Assembly (NCBI GenBank): GCA_037367405.1
Contig: JAZKJV010000086.1
Location: 124,001 to 188,000 of the forward strand
DNA from: Ottelia alismoides
Lineage: Eukaryota > Streptophyta > Magnoliopsida > Alismatales > Hydrocharitaceae
DNA length: 64,000 nt
Direction: 5' to 3'
Below, in pieces: positions 46,205 through 57,340 of the stretch. Within the stretch, counting starts at the first letter, position 1. Each line of letters starts with the position of its first letter. The position numbers and the translations under genes were made by a program. A model generated the notes under the pieces. That model was not told the origin of the DNA, ran no database searches, and saw only the letters and a program-made list of their open reading frames with translations.

Positions 46205-49190
46205 AGGTTGGTGGTTTTGGATACGATCCATAAACCGAGGATGACTTGGGTTCATTAGGGTTTGCGAAAGTTTTCTTGCATTTCATTTTCGCATCTCTGT
46301 TTTGATATTATTTTCGGCACTGTTCAAATTATTTAAACACGAAAATAATATCTGGATTTTATTCCCCATTAAATAAGGAAACCGTAGGATCTGAGTTTGC
46401 GTGATTTCGATTCCGTTTGCTCTAGATATGCTCATTTTAGTGAACATGTATCCACTGTTTCGGGGACTGCGGATCATGACGTAATTAAGATGTTAATTGC
46501 GGATTTGAAACGCCTTGAAATGCGTGCAAATCACTTCGGTTCTGTTGTAAATCAAGTTAGCAAACTTTAGAAATTTACTTTGCTTAATTTGGATTTAAAT
46601 TGATTGAGATATGATATTTTTAGTAAGTGAGGGTCACTGCTGGAAATACTTTCCTAATCAAGAACCTAGTGATTTTCATTTAATTAATTAGTGAAATTAA
46701 ATTGTTTAATTTCCTGGAATAATTATGCATAAATATTTGTGAAATATTTAATGATAATTATGTCCTTAAATGACTTTGCCCTAACCAACAAATGATTAGA
46801 TGTAATCTAGATCAAGATTGGTTACATGATCTACATGATCAACATTCCAACAAACATGTTGCTTGAATAGGACTTGGGATTTGTTTAGCAAATCTCATTA
46901 TAATGTTAATCAAAATTGTTTTGATTATTACTATATGGTATAATTTCGGTTGAAGAACCGATGATCATCTCAAGTACAAAATGATCTATTTTGCATTATC
47001 CTTTCCCGAGGTGGATATGGTGTCTAGTCGGAGAGCATTGGGGTTGCGGGTTACAACGTATGTGGTCCGTCCCTATCTCGTCGGTACTGGCCATGACAGC
47101 GGGTAGGGTTAGTATAATGCTTAAGAAATCATGATGTATTTCTAATTATTAAAATTCGAAATAATACGTATTTGAGATAATACCATAATTCAAGTAACAA
47201 TTAAAAAATTGTTTGTTAGATATTAATTGGATCATTAATTTAATATGATTAGATTAATTGGAATCCAATTAAAATTAAGATACTCTATTATAAATAGATG
47301 TGTTATTTCCCTTGGAAGAATTAATCATAATGAATATGATTCATAATGATTAATTAGAATTTGAATATGATATGGAGGATCACATAAGTGACATCCATGG
47401 TCTCCCGTCAAGGCGAAGGGTTCCGTCGCCAGATATTGTATGTAGGAGACGCCTGTCCGAAGTGACAGCTCCTGCATACGATCCATTTGGATCGGGCTCT
47501 TCGCTTCTCGAAAGAGTAAGGACGTATGCGTAGTGACCCCAATATCGGGTCCTCATATTATTGGGGTGATATTGGATTGCGCATAGCGAGTTGTATTCCT
47601 GTTGACGGTCGGTTCAATTAATGACGGGTCAACATTGCCTTAGGGGTGGTGGGCTCGGGTGTTAAAGACGGAATTGGGAGATGCAAGTTGGACTTGCAAA
47701 GCGGAATATGTTCCCGCTTCTTTTTATCCGAGTTGCAGATTCTCATATTATTGGGATGTAACAAAGATAAGGAAGGAGATCCCAGATCTTGTTGAGATAT
47801 AATGGTAAGTATATCTCTTACATTGAAAGTGATTAAGGGAATGAACTTTCAGTGTTGACAAGACAAGACAACTTTGATATAAAAAAATCCTAAATCAAAG
47901 TAAAATATATATATTTATATATTTATGCAAATTTCTTATTTCAGATAATCCTTCATTAAAACCCACTCAATGATATACTCAATAATAACCAGTGAAATAT
48001 CTTGGATTGGACTCATGATCCAGATATTGTACTTGCAGTTGGACACATAATGTATGTGGTTGCAATGAGCAAGTTTCCTCATAATAATGAGGAATGACAA
48101 TTAAATAGATAATAAGACTACAACCCTAGGGTTTGTAAGTCTCTATAGTCTTGATCTCTCATCAGATGTACTTTGGAAGTGACATGTCGATGATGATCGC
48201 ATTTGTCAAATAATCCTTATAAAATTTATGAAGATATTCGGGCATACATATGTGCTCTTGCATTTAACATGAATGAGATGGTTCACTGCATCATGCAGAA
48301 TGGTGGCTCTATAAGAGATGGTGTATTCAAATTGTTTGAGTACCTACCTGAACCTATGTTTTAAGAGTTTAGATGGATGTAGATGATGAGTGTCATCATT
48401 CTACTATCTATACTCTGGTCATTCATGAAGCTTCATAATATTCATATTGTATGAATTTAATGAAGCATGTATAAATGTTGAAATGCTCTTACATAAGAGA
48501 TCCTTAGTCTTAAGCAATGGTTGCTTATAGATAAAGGGAGCGCAGTGGAAGCATGGGATGGAACCGAGTAAGAAGTATGGTCAAAGAGTTGACTATACAT
48601 CTATGACTTCCATATGTCATCCGAAGAGTTGGATGAATGCCAATACTGCAATAAGTTGATGTGTTGATAGTATGACTATCAAGTCTATCTAGAATCCTTA
48701 GAGAAGGACTCGGATGGAGCATCAGATTAATCTACATAAATCATTGATAAGATAAAGTCAAATAATTGTATCTCAATCTTCTGATGACATTTGCAATAGG
48801 TTGCATATGTTTTTAGAAGACTGAAAAATTTGATCTTAAAGGTTTATAGTTATCCACATGGATATTGATGCAATTGTTGCAACAATCTCTATTGGATTGA
48901 TAGACTTGTTAATTTCAGTGGGAGAGTCCTTAGTCTTAGAGAATGTCTCTATGACCTAGATATAAGAATACACTCATTGTTTGTTTCTAAATGTTAGAAA
49001 TGAACACGAATCTGAGATAGAACTATCATAAAGAGTTATGGTGTATATATTTCAGATAGTAATCTAATAATCTAGTGGACTTCATTAAATTAGAAAATTA
49101 ATGAATGGTTCATTAACATTTCTAAATACTGAAATTAAACCTTAAGATCAATAGGAGGATGAAGATCATTTGACAATGATCTAGCATCAA
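46205..49190 (+). pseudogene. Young copia element, leader and gag region (no readable frame)
   Basis: About 3 kb aligning with 18291-21380. No gag motif or long frame can be supported. A GC-richer block at about 47000-47720 contains alternative stems: CCCCAATA (47537-47544) with TATTGGGG (47559-47566), or CCAATATC (47539-47546) with GATATTGG (47568-47575). Confidence 0.6.
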
Positions 49191-49201
49191 GCCTTGGACA
49201 T

Positions 49202-49400
49202 TTGTCTATTGATTTGATCAATAGACTAGTAAGAGATGAAACTTTAGAATGTCTAAAATTTCAAAACTTACATACTTATGAATATTGCATTCAAAGAAAA
49301 ATGTCCAATACACCCTTCTTAGAGAAAGGTGTAAGATGTCAAGGTATTCAGGATCTCATACATATTGATGTATGTAGATCATCTATATCATAGTAAACAT
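49202..49400 (+). pseudogene. Young copia element, GAG-pre-integrase remnant
   Basis: A 63-codon open frame reads INRLVRDETLECLKF, then NTPFLEKGVRCQGIQDLIHI and DVC, which fits the copia GAG-pre-integrase domain with its C-terminal IHTDVCGP-like motif. The two Cys of the usual CxxC are not both kept. A stop follows at the same place as in the old element, and the integrase beyond it is unreadable. Confidence 0.75.
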
Positions 49401-50269
49401 TATGGATATGTGATATCTGTTGATGATTATGTATGATATGAGATTTCTTCTCTTCATCTAAGAAACCTTTGAAATGTTCAAAGATTTCATTATTTTTGGT
49501 TTAGAACCAAAATTTGAAGGAAGATAAAATGAATTTGATCTAATCTAGGTAGCAAGTACCTACTAGATAAATTCAAAGAATACCTTATAGAGATATGAAT
49601 ATCGCTTCTATCTCAATCCTCCTAACACACCTTAACTCAATAGAGTTATAGGTAGATACAATTGGATCATGTGTGACATGATCTTATCAATGATGAATTT
49701 TAGCAAAATTATCCCTTAGTTTCCAGGTATATATGTGTAGTAGAGACTACAATGTATATCCTTAATAAGGTTCCATGCAAGATGGAATCTAGCACTTGAG
49801 AGTGCTGCTTCATTAGGAAAATAAAGGATGGTATTGGATACCTACTTTATGACCTTGAGATTCTTGAAATATCTCATCTCTGAGAATGTGATTCTTGGAG
49901 GTTGAGACTCTTGAGAATCAAGATGAAAATGAAGTGTAGGAACTCATTTAATCTTGAAAAGATAATGAGGCTCCTAAAATTGGAAACTAAAAGGATAATT
50001 GAAGATGAAACACTAAAACCTCTTCAAATAAGTTTGAGGATGGATTCCATGTGTCAGAGAAATCTGACAATGATCGAACTTCATGTGATGAAGCTTCTGA
50101 AGATCATAGCATAGATAGATGGATGTTAGCAATAAAAGTCTAATGTAGACTTCATGTACAAGTGTTGTATATGGACCCTCGAGGATCCACCTATATGGGT
50201 AAGACCCGTAAAGGTGTAAATGGATCTTCAAGAGAAAGGGAACCTGATGAGAAGGTACATACCTTCAAA

Positions 50270-50700
50270 GCATAGTTCGTAGCAATGAGCTACACATGGA
50301 AGAGAAGACATTGCTTGCAATGAGACTTGCTTTTCGGTGAACATGCTTAAAATCATCAGAATATTGCTAACCTTAGCTACACAACTTGACTATTGCATCT
50401 TCAAGATGTAAGTCCAGATTGCATTCCTCTATGAATATCTCTCTGAGGATATTCACATGAAGTAGCCCCAGGGCTTCATGGTTGAGGAAAGCAAGGTGTG
50501 CAAGATAAGGAATCCATCTAAGGACTCAAGTAAGCTTCTTTGAGTTGGACCATAAGATTTGATGGAATTATAATTGTTATGATTTCAGATAGAATCTCGA
50601 TGAGCCATGTGAAGCTTAGTGGGAGTGCCTTTGTGTTCATCTTGCTGAATGTAGATGATATCCTGATCATTTAAAATGATATAAGATTAATAATAAGTGT
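50270..50700 (+). pseudogene. Young copia element, reverse transcriptase remnant
   Basis: Decayed motifs are in the expected order: a region around TCFSVNMLKIIRIL, one corresponding to DVKTAFLNG, EDIHMK-stop-PQGFM, and NVDDILII in place of YVDDILLI (codons at 50651-50659). Stops TAG 50463-50465 and TAA 50531-50533 match those in the old element. An enzyme from elsewhere must have copied this RNA. Confidence 0.82.
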
Positions 50701-51477
50701 TTTATTCTCTGGTTATTCCATATCTTGAAATATGATTTCAAAGATACCTCTTAGATCTTAGTTCTGAAGTTGTTCAGAAGCCAAGAGAAGAGGATAATTG
50801 GACTGTCACATTTGTAGTATACCTTGGACATATTCTATTCATAGAAATTCCAAGAAAGGCTTCTAACCCTTAAGATATGGTACTGACCTATCTTAAGGGA
50901 TATCACCTCAAAGAGTTGAGGAAGTAAATGCTACAACTACTTGCACTTGTGCATTAGTTACGAGAAGCTGAGTGTATGCTAGAGTGTACAAATACCAGAT
51001 GTCTGTCATGTAGTGGGAGTAGTAAATTGTTACTAATCCTACTGTAGAGATAAAACACTTGATTGCAGTAATAACAAAATCTTCATAGATGAGGAGATTT
51101 TTGAGATAGTAATCTCAAAGTCTTATCTTCAAAAGTTTAAGACCATGTAGATAGTGATCTATAAAGGTCTAAACTTTAGATACCTTAGGAGATAGAGATC
51201 TCCGGGAATGAAGGTATTCTAATAAGGATTATGGGGATACTGGTTATGATGTCAGGGACAATGTAACCAAGTAGATTGAGTATTGGTTGCATGAGATGCA
51301 ACATTCGCATTAGATGCGAGCACTGTTACTGGGGATATGCAAGTGCCGTAAAAGGACTTGGCATAGTCTCGCGGGAACAGAGTGACTGATCAGCTTACCT
51401 AGCTATTTTCTAAATAGCCTATGATTGTCACATGAGTGCGGGTTTAAATGATTAGCCCATTAATGGCTCTTTGGGCT
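50701..51477 (+). pseudogene. Young copia element, RNase H region and 3' end
   Basis: The position corresponds to the end of pol. No catalytic residues can be placed. It is parallel to 22931-23689, including repeated GATGCG words around 51290-51320. Confidence 0.5.
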
Positions 51478-51487
51478 AGTGGGAGAT
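51478..51487 (+). other. Polypurine tract of the young copia element
   Basis: AGTGGGAGAT directly abuts the 3' LTR, identical to 23690-23699. Confidence 0.85.
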
Positions 51488-54133
51488 TGTTGGAAATGCG
51501 AGCCCACGGCGAGCCATTATGCAATAAATGTTATTGCAATTCACTCCTTAATCTAAAATGAAGAATACATAATTTGCATAATAGGTCCCTTAGTACAATT
51601 AGGGTTATGTACCATGGCCATCTTGATGATCATACAGCTGTTGATTCAACTATTGAATCATAGAGGCTGGTGCTTGAATGAATATCTAAAGAGTTAGATT
51701 GAGGACTCATCAAGCACCGTCAGATGATTGTTAAGAGATGATCTCCAGCCTGAGTAGGAGATGGCAATCCTTATCTCTGAAGGCTGATATCTGACCGACC
51801 TCTTGATGCAGGTCCTCTGCATAGGAATAGAGATTCGGAGGTGTCAGATTAGTTAGGTCAAAGAGTTGACTTAACGAGATCGAGATAACCAAAGTCCTAT
51901 ATCGTATGCTGTCAGGATATAGGCACGCATCCTCTGACCGGAGACAGATGTGTTGCTATATGTCTAAGTATGTACATTTGGCAGACCAATAGGTTGATGA
52001 CCTAATCAAGGTCTACACACCGGCGCGCTGGTGTGCATATAAGGGCATATGAGTAATACGATCTCTCAAAGGGATCATACAGGTTCAGTTACTGAACCGG
52101 AAGACATGAGCTCACTCATGAGATATTGGGAAGAATCAAATTCCGTGCGCACGGTCGTCTCGCTTTGGAAGCTTGACTGAATTTGTAGGTTACATATATA
52201 CTTTTGGAAAGTATATGATCAAGACCTAGGTATGATATATGCTTTTGGAAAGTATATGATCGATACCGACTCCCAATGATCGAATGAGAAACTTACTGAT
52301 AAAACCATGAAGTAGACAATATAAAGTTGATCGAATACTTCGGGTTTAGTCTGAGTCTTCCAGTATGCAGGATGTACAGGTATTGGGAATACCTGAGGGT
52401 GATGTGATCATAAACGATTGTATAACCATGACGCTTCCATTCCTAGGGAGTGATGAAACGGGTCTGGATTTTAGTGACTCCTCTCAGTAGAGAAGTGATC
52501 TGATCTTAGTCCAAGTATTGGACATTGATCTGAATGTGATTCAGATACAATGAAAAGATTAGATTTACGGTCTTGATTTAATCAAGCATCTATGGGAGGC
52601 CCGCGATCTGGATTTGAGATACGATCTCAATATCCATGTCACTATACGTGGAACAATACAATCGCCCTGTCCTTATCTCCAAGTATCTGCGGAGAAAGTG
52701 CATTATCCTTGAAGGAGTTCATGGATAATTCTATTGTTGATATATGTATCCGAGCATTGAGAAAATGGATAATTGAATGTGATTTAATTATCATGAGTAA
52801 TATGAATTTGATTCATATTATAAAGAGAGTTATCTTAGATAATTAAATGAGATTTAATTATCAAAGATGTAAATAATGTGAATGTGATTCATATTATTTG
52901 GACACAAGAGAATAGAGATCCAAGATGATTAAATATGATTTAATTATCATGGATATGAATAATGTGGATAGCAATATCCATATTAGTCATATATATTATA
53001 AATGTGATTTATAATATATAAGAGAGAGCTATTTGTAATTTACATTTGTTAATTAAATGTTAATGTGAATTGGATTCACATTGGACATCAAATTGAAAAT
53101 GTAATTTACATTTTGTTTTGGGTTGTGAATGTGATTCACAAATTTTCAATGGCATGATTGCAATGTTCACAAAATAAATTGGATTTATTTTTTGTGAAAT
53201 AATTTGCAACAAAAGTTGTTGCAAATAATGGAGATTACATAAAAGGTGAAATAGCCACCTTCCTAATGGAGGAGGGTGGACGGCCACCACTCCCATTAGG
53301 AAAGGGAGGCCGTCCCCCCTCTCCACATGGAAGGAGGCTTTCTCTCCTTTCATTATCTCCATGTATTGATGATTTAATTTTGTAATTAAATTGTGTTGAT
53401 TTATCAACATATATTTAATTTAAATTAAATTAATTGTTGTTGTGTTTTTAGCAACAAATCAAGACCATTGAAAGAAACACAAATTAATGTGGACCATTGG
53501 ATTTGTGTTGACACATGGATTGAGATCCATGGATCCCAAAACCCTATATAAGGAGAGGCACCCCATTGCTCTTCTTAACACACAAGTTGAGGCAACAAAT
53601 CTCTCTCTCTCTCTCTCATTCTCTCTACACGTCCTCTCTCTATCTCTCCCATGTGGCCGTCCACCATGGATGCCCTAGAGAGGTACTCCATCGTCGCGGC
53701 ATCGTCGTTATGCTGCCCGATGGTTTGCTCGTGGATCTCCGTCTCCTTCGGTGCGCCCCGCTCGTGAAGAAGACATCGGATCTCGTGTGTCGAGATCAGG
53801 AGATCCGTCGCTTGGATCATCAACATGGATTGCGAGAAGCACGCGGTTCATCCCCGCGCTCGCAAGCGTCTCCTCCGTCGGATCGGACTTGAGACAGGAG
53901 GTCTCTTTGTTTAGAGACTTGATCGCAACCACGCTTCAAGAGGTAAACCTAATACTTGTTTGTGGTTTAGACGAAACGATCCGAGAAGTGTTCTTGGATC
54001 ATGTGGTTTCGTCGCAAAAATTTTTTTTAATTTCCGCTGCATAGAACAACTAGTGCGACTAGTCGTTCTTCGTCGTATTCGATGCGACGATCACGCTTCC
54101 GTGATGCGCTTGAGGATCTAACCATATCCTTCA
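51488..54133 (+). repeat. 3' LTR of the young copia element
   Basis: 2646 bases, nearly identical to 43550-46189. The differences seen are mostly single transitions plus a longer CT run at about 53601-53617 and three changes in the A/T run at about 54016-54026. The TATA box is at 53545-53552. It is followed by the duplication GCTGA and then by Athila B sequence. Confidence 0.95.
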
Positions 54134-54138
54134 GCTGA

Positions 54139-55688
54139 GTCTCCCGCTGCAAGCTTCATGAGATTGGAAACATAAGCTTTTGCTTTATTTGACTATATAC
54201 TCTCTGGTGGGATTATTAAATTTTCAATCCGACCTACCACTTTTTTTTGGAGTTCTTTTCTTTTTGCACATTTTTTTGTGTGCATTTGTACAACATATCT
54301 ACATGGTGCAACATGTATATACAAGGAGTTTTTACTCTTGAGCCATTAGACTATCCCTCTTTTGAAGCTTTATTGCAACCCACAGCTTCTGTCTTTAGAC
54401 TTCATAACCACCAGTCCAAGTTGAGACGCATTTCCTTCACTAGAAGAAGAAGACAGGTTATGCCTAGAAGTACTACCCTCATATGCTACCCCAAGCCAAA
54501 AGGAAACTGCCTCCTCACCACCTCATATGTGGAGAGCTATGTGTAAAGTGCTGGTGCAAGTAAAGCCATTGTCTCTGAGAGTCATGTGTGTGTTGTTAAG
54601 TGCTCTACTTAGGCTCATCAAGATGAAAAATGCATATAGCATAGTGGACTCAAAGAATTAAGTCCCAATGGACCTGAAAAGTCTCAATCCTAAGCCCTAT
54701 AAGGTTCCTCTTATTATTAGGTGGATTAAGGTCTTAACCAAGCTCAATTTATCAATTTAATTCTAGGCTAGTTTAAATGTCAACTATGATTTAGAAAAAC
54801 TGTGCAAGTATTTACGAAGATGCTATTTTACAAAGATGCAATTCAAGCAAAATATTTGAAAAATGTTTGAAAACATTAATGTATGAATGAATGCGAAGTT
54901 TTGCAAAATATTTACAAAAAATTACACAAGGTTTTTGCAAACTTTTTGTTTTCAAAACATTTTACAAAAATTTTGTAATATATACCTAATTTTTGATATG
55001 AAAATATGTACAAGCTATTTACACAAAAAGATTTTACAATCATTTGTACAAAAATAATTTGATAAATAAATAGGTATGTGCAAGAAGAATTTTATATACA
55101 AAGGAAAATTTTTAATTTTTTATGGATTTTTAGCAATTTTATTGATTAACACACTCACACAAAGTACGAGTTATGGCTAAAGTATATATGAAATATATAC
55201 ACACCCCCTATACTTAGCTCTAACGATGTCCTCAGAGTGATCAAGAGTTATGAAGAAGACATAATTCGTGCTTAGTATAGGAAAGTGAAAAGGAATGGCT
55301 ATATAGAAAGACGAATCAAATAATAGAATGAAGAGAACTTGGTGTTTCCCCCTATACTTAGGATCAAGTAATCCTAAGTATAGCAAGCCGTACATGAAGG
55401 GAAATCCGAGTAAAAGGATGTACAGAGTCTACCCCCCATACTTAGGGTGAAATATCCCTAAGTATAGGCAGCAAAACAGGGGTAGATTGAATCAATAGAA
55501 TACCTTAATGTCCTACATCCCCCCTATACTTAGGGTAAAGTACACCCTAACTATAGCATAATCATAAGATGAGAAAATGGATGTGGGACTAAAGAATAGA
55601 GTGATATGGACAACTGGATCTATACAAGTCGGAAGAACAGTGACAATCAGGCATGAGATGCAATAGATGTGAGTCAAGAGACCACATC
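54139..55688 (-). other. Athila B 3' non-coding region
   Basis: It is continuous with 43549 once the copia element is removed. It includes AT-rich sequence with AAAACATTTTACAAA-type words (about 54780-55140) and the four stem-loops (55203-55281, 55348-55383, 55432-55468, 55519-55556), whose G runs appear as C runs on +. No gene is supported, and the 99-codon + frame at 54247 is a shadow. Confidence 0.65.
55203..55556 (-). repeat. Athila B array of four stem-loops ending in G runs
   Basis: Unit 1 (55519-55556) on - has CTATAGTTAGGGT and ACCCTAAGTATAG around a seven-base loop, followed by six G. Unit 3 has CTATACTTAGGAT with ATCCTAAGTATAG as a perfect pair. Each unit has at most one or two mismatches, and these differ from those in Athila A and D. 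Confidence 0.8.
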
Positions 55689-56050
55689 TCACGCAAAGTG
55701 AATAGGGGCAACATCAATGACCCGCGGCTCATGATCTAGATATGGCTTGAGTCGCTGGCCGTTTACTCGAAAGGAAGCATCAGAAGACAACTCCGATATA
55801 TCAATACTCCCATTGTCATGCACCTTTCTAACCAGATAAGGTCCCTTCCATTTGCTCTGTAGCTTCACTGGAAATAATCGAAGCCTAGCATCAAACAGCC
55901 ATACTCTCTGTCCTCGCTCAAACTGCTTGTGGCTGATATGAGAATCATGCCACTCCTTCACTCTCTCCTTATAATGTAGGCTGTTTGAAAAGGCGGTATC
56001 ACGAAGCTCCTCCAAGGCTGCTAACTCTACCCTCCTCTGATCTCGTCTCT
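55689..56050 (-). pseudogene. Athila B integrase, C-terminal end only
   Basis: The open frame covers RVELAALEELRDTAF, KQFERGQRVWLFDARLRLFP, WKGPYLVRKVHDNGSIDI and RVNGQRLKPYLDHEP and ends HFA-stop, about 115 codons. It matches the end of Athila A integrase. The catalytic core, RNase H and RT that should precede it are absent: it follows the protease spacer directly and out of frame. Confidence 0.88.
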
Positions 56051-57000
56051 ACATCAGCAAACTCTGAAGGTGACAGGATGGCCTGAGCAACTGGATCTGC
56101 CCAATCTACCTCATCATCTGTAATCACTAAGTCACAGTCCTGGTGGATGTCTCGCTCTGCCTCTATCATCTGCTCTGAATCTGCGGTCGGCTCTAAGCAA
56201 TCTGAATCTCTAGCTCTAGTATCCTCGACCGTCTGTATTTGTATACTCTCTCCCTCAACGCGAAAGTACACCTTCCCGCTATCATGGTCGGACACTGCCT
56301 TGGCTGTGGCCAAGAATGAGCGTCCTAAAATGATGGGGGCATCGGTCACTGACTCAGGGATCTCCATGTCCAACACTACAAAGTCCACAGGGAATTTCAG
56401 GCCCTGAATCGTGATGACAACGTCCTTCAGCAACCCCTTCGGCCTCTTGACTGATCGATCAGCAAACTGAAGGTTCGTCCTGCTCTGTCGGAGAGTGCCC
56501 AACTCAAAGCGATCAAGAAGGGCTGCCGGAAGAAGGTTGATTGAAGAACCACTGTCTAATAGAGTGTGGTCGAACCTCTGCTCATGAATGTGGCATCTGA
56601 CATACGGGGATCCTGCATCTGGCCTCTTGGTTGGCAGACAGTTCTGTATAGCGAAACAAGTAGTTCTGGTAAGCACATGGATCTCAAACCTATGGTTCCT
56701 CCTCTTCCTCCTGACTGTGGTCCTGTCTCTGAATGATCTCTAGAGTAGAGGGATGTGCTCCAAGGCCTCCTGTAGAGTCAGCTGAATATGGAATCGATCT
56801 ATCATATGCTGGCTAAACTCTATCTGGTGCTTATTTTTGGGATTTTCTATTTTCTTCCCCTTTGCCATGTGAAATGTTCGTGGAAAGGGGATCACATGGT
56901 CCTTCTCAGATGAAGCACTATGAGAGGGTTTGGCATGCTCATGAACAACAGAATCCACACAAACATCATCAATCAACACATGTGGATCCGAAAATAACAT
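56035..57000 (-). pseudogene. Athila B protease (best preserved copy)
   Basis: The frame on - (open from 56676) has CFAIQNCLPTKRPDAGSPY, VRCHIHEQRF and the retropepsin active site LLDSGSSINLLPA (DSG at about 56548-56556). Further on are FADRSVKRPKGLLKDVVITI, FPVDFVVLDMEIP and VTDAPIILGRSFLATAKAV. It then enters an acidic spacer with DPVAQAILSPSEFAD, where the deletion joins it to integrase in another frame. This is the only copy in the window with an intact DSG. Stops upstream, about 56740, separate it from gag. Confidence 0.85.
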
Positions 57001-57340
57001 ACCCTTTTCCTTTATCTCCAGAAACGTCCTGAGATACATGTACAAATGGAAAGACAACAGGACTAGCAGAAGTAATGGTGGCCTCAGTACCACCCTCGAC
57101 ATGTCTCGCGGCATCAGTACCGTGCTCTGGCTCAGCAACTGTGGTGGCGTCAATACCACCTCCTCCATCTGGTGAAGCGATGGCCTCAATACCGTCAGCT
57201 GGATCGACGTCCATGGTGGCATCAGTACCACCGTCATCATCTCTCGCGGCGTCAGTACCACGCTCCTCCTCGACTGGCGCTCTTAGTGTGGCGTGGATCG
57301 TCGCTCAGACGAGGCACCACCTGCTGGCATCTTACCGCTC
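56969..57340 (-). pseudogene. Athila B gag-protease linker
   Basis: On - it shows repeats such as GTDATMDVDPADGIEAIA, GGGGIDATT, GTDAARHV and GGTEATIT, the same spacer as in Athila-1, A and C. Two overlapping frames are open, suggesting one small indel. Confidence 0.65.

Larger units (their letters stand above)
43550..54133 (+). mobile_element. Young complete Ty1/copia element
   Basis: It is 10,584 bases with LTRs of 2640 and 2646 bases, primer site, polypurine tract and perfect duplication GCTGA (43545-43549 and 54134-54138). By eye the LTRs differ at about 14 positions; the 6-base length difference is explained by a CT microsatellite (11 versus 17 bases). With a grass-type rate of 1.3e-8 per site per year this would be roughly 0.2 million years, an inference. 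Despite its youth the internal region has no frame longer than about 70 codons in the sense direction. Confidence 0.96.

Noticed and set aside
54247..54546. 99-codon + frame as a gene
   Set aside because: It runs antisense through the Athila B 3' non-coding region, and the homologous region of D (61490-61760) does not keep the frame.
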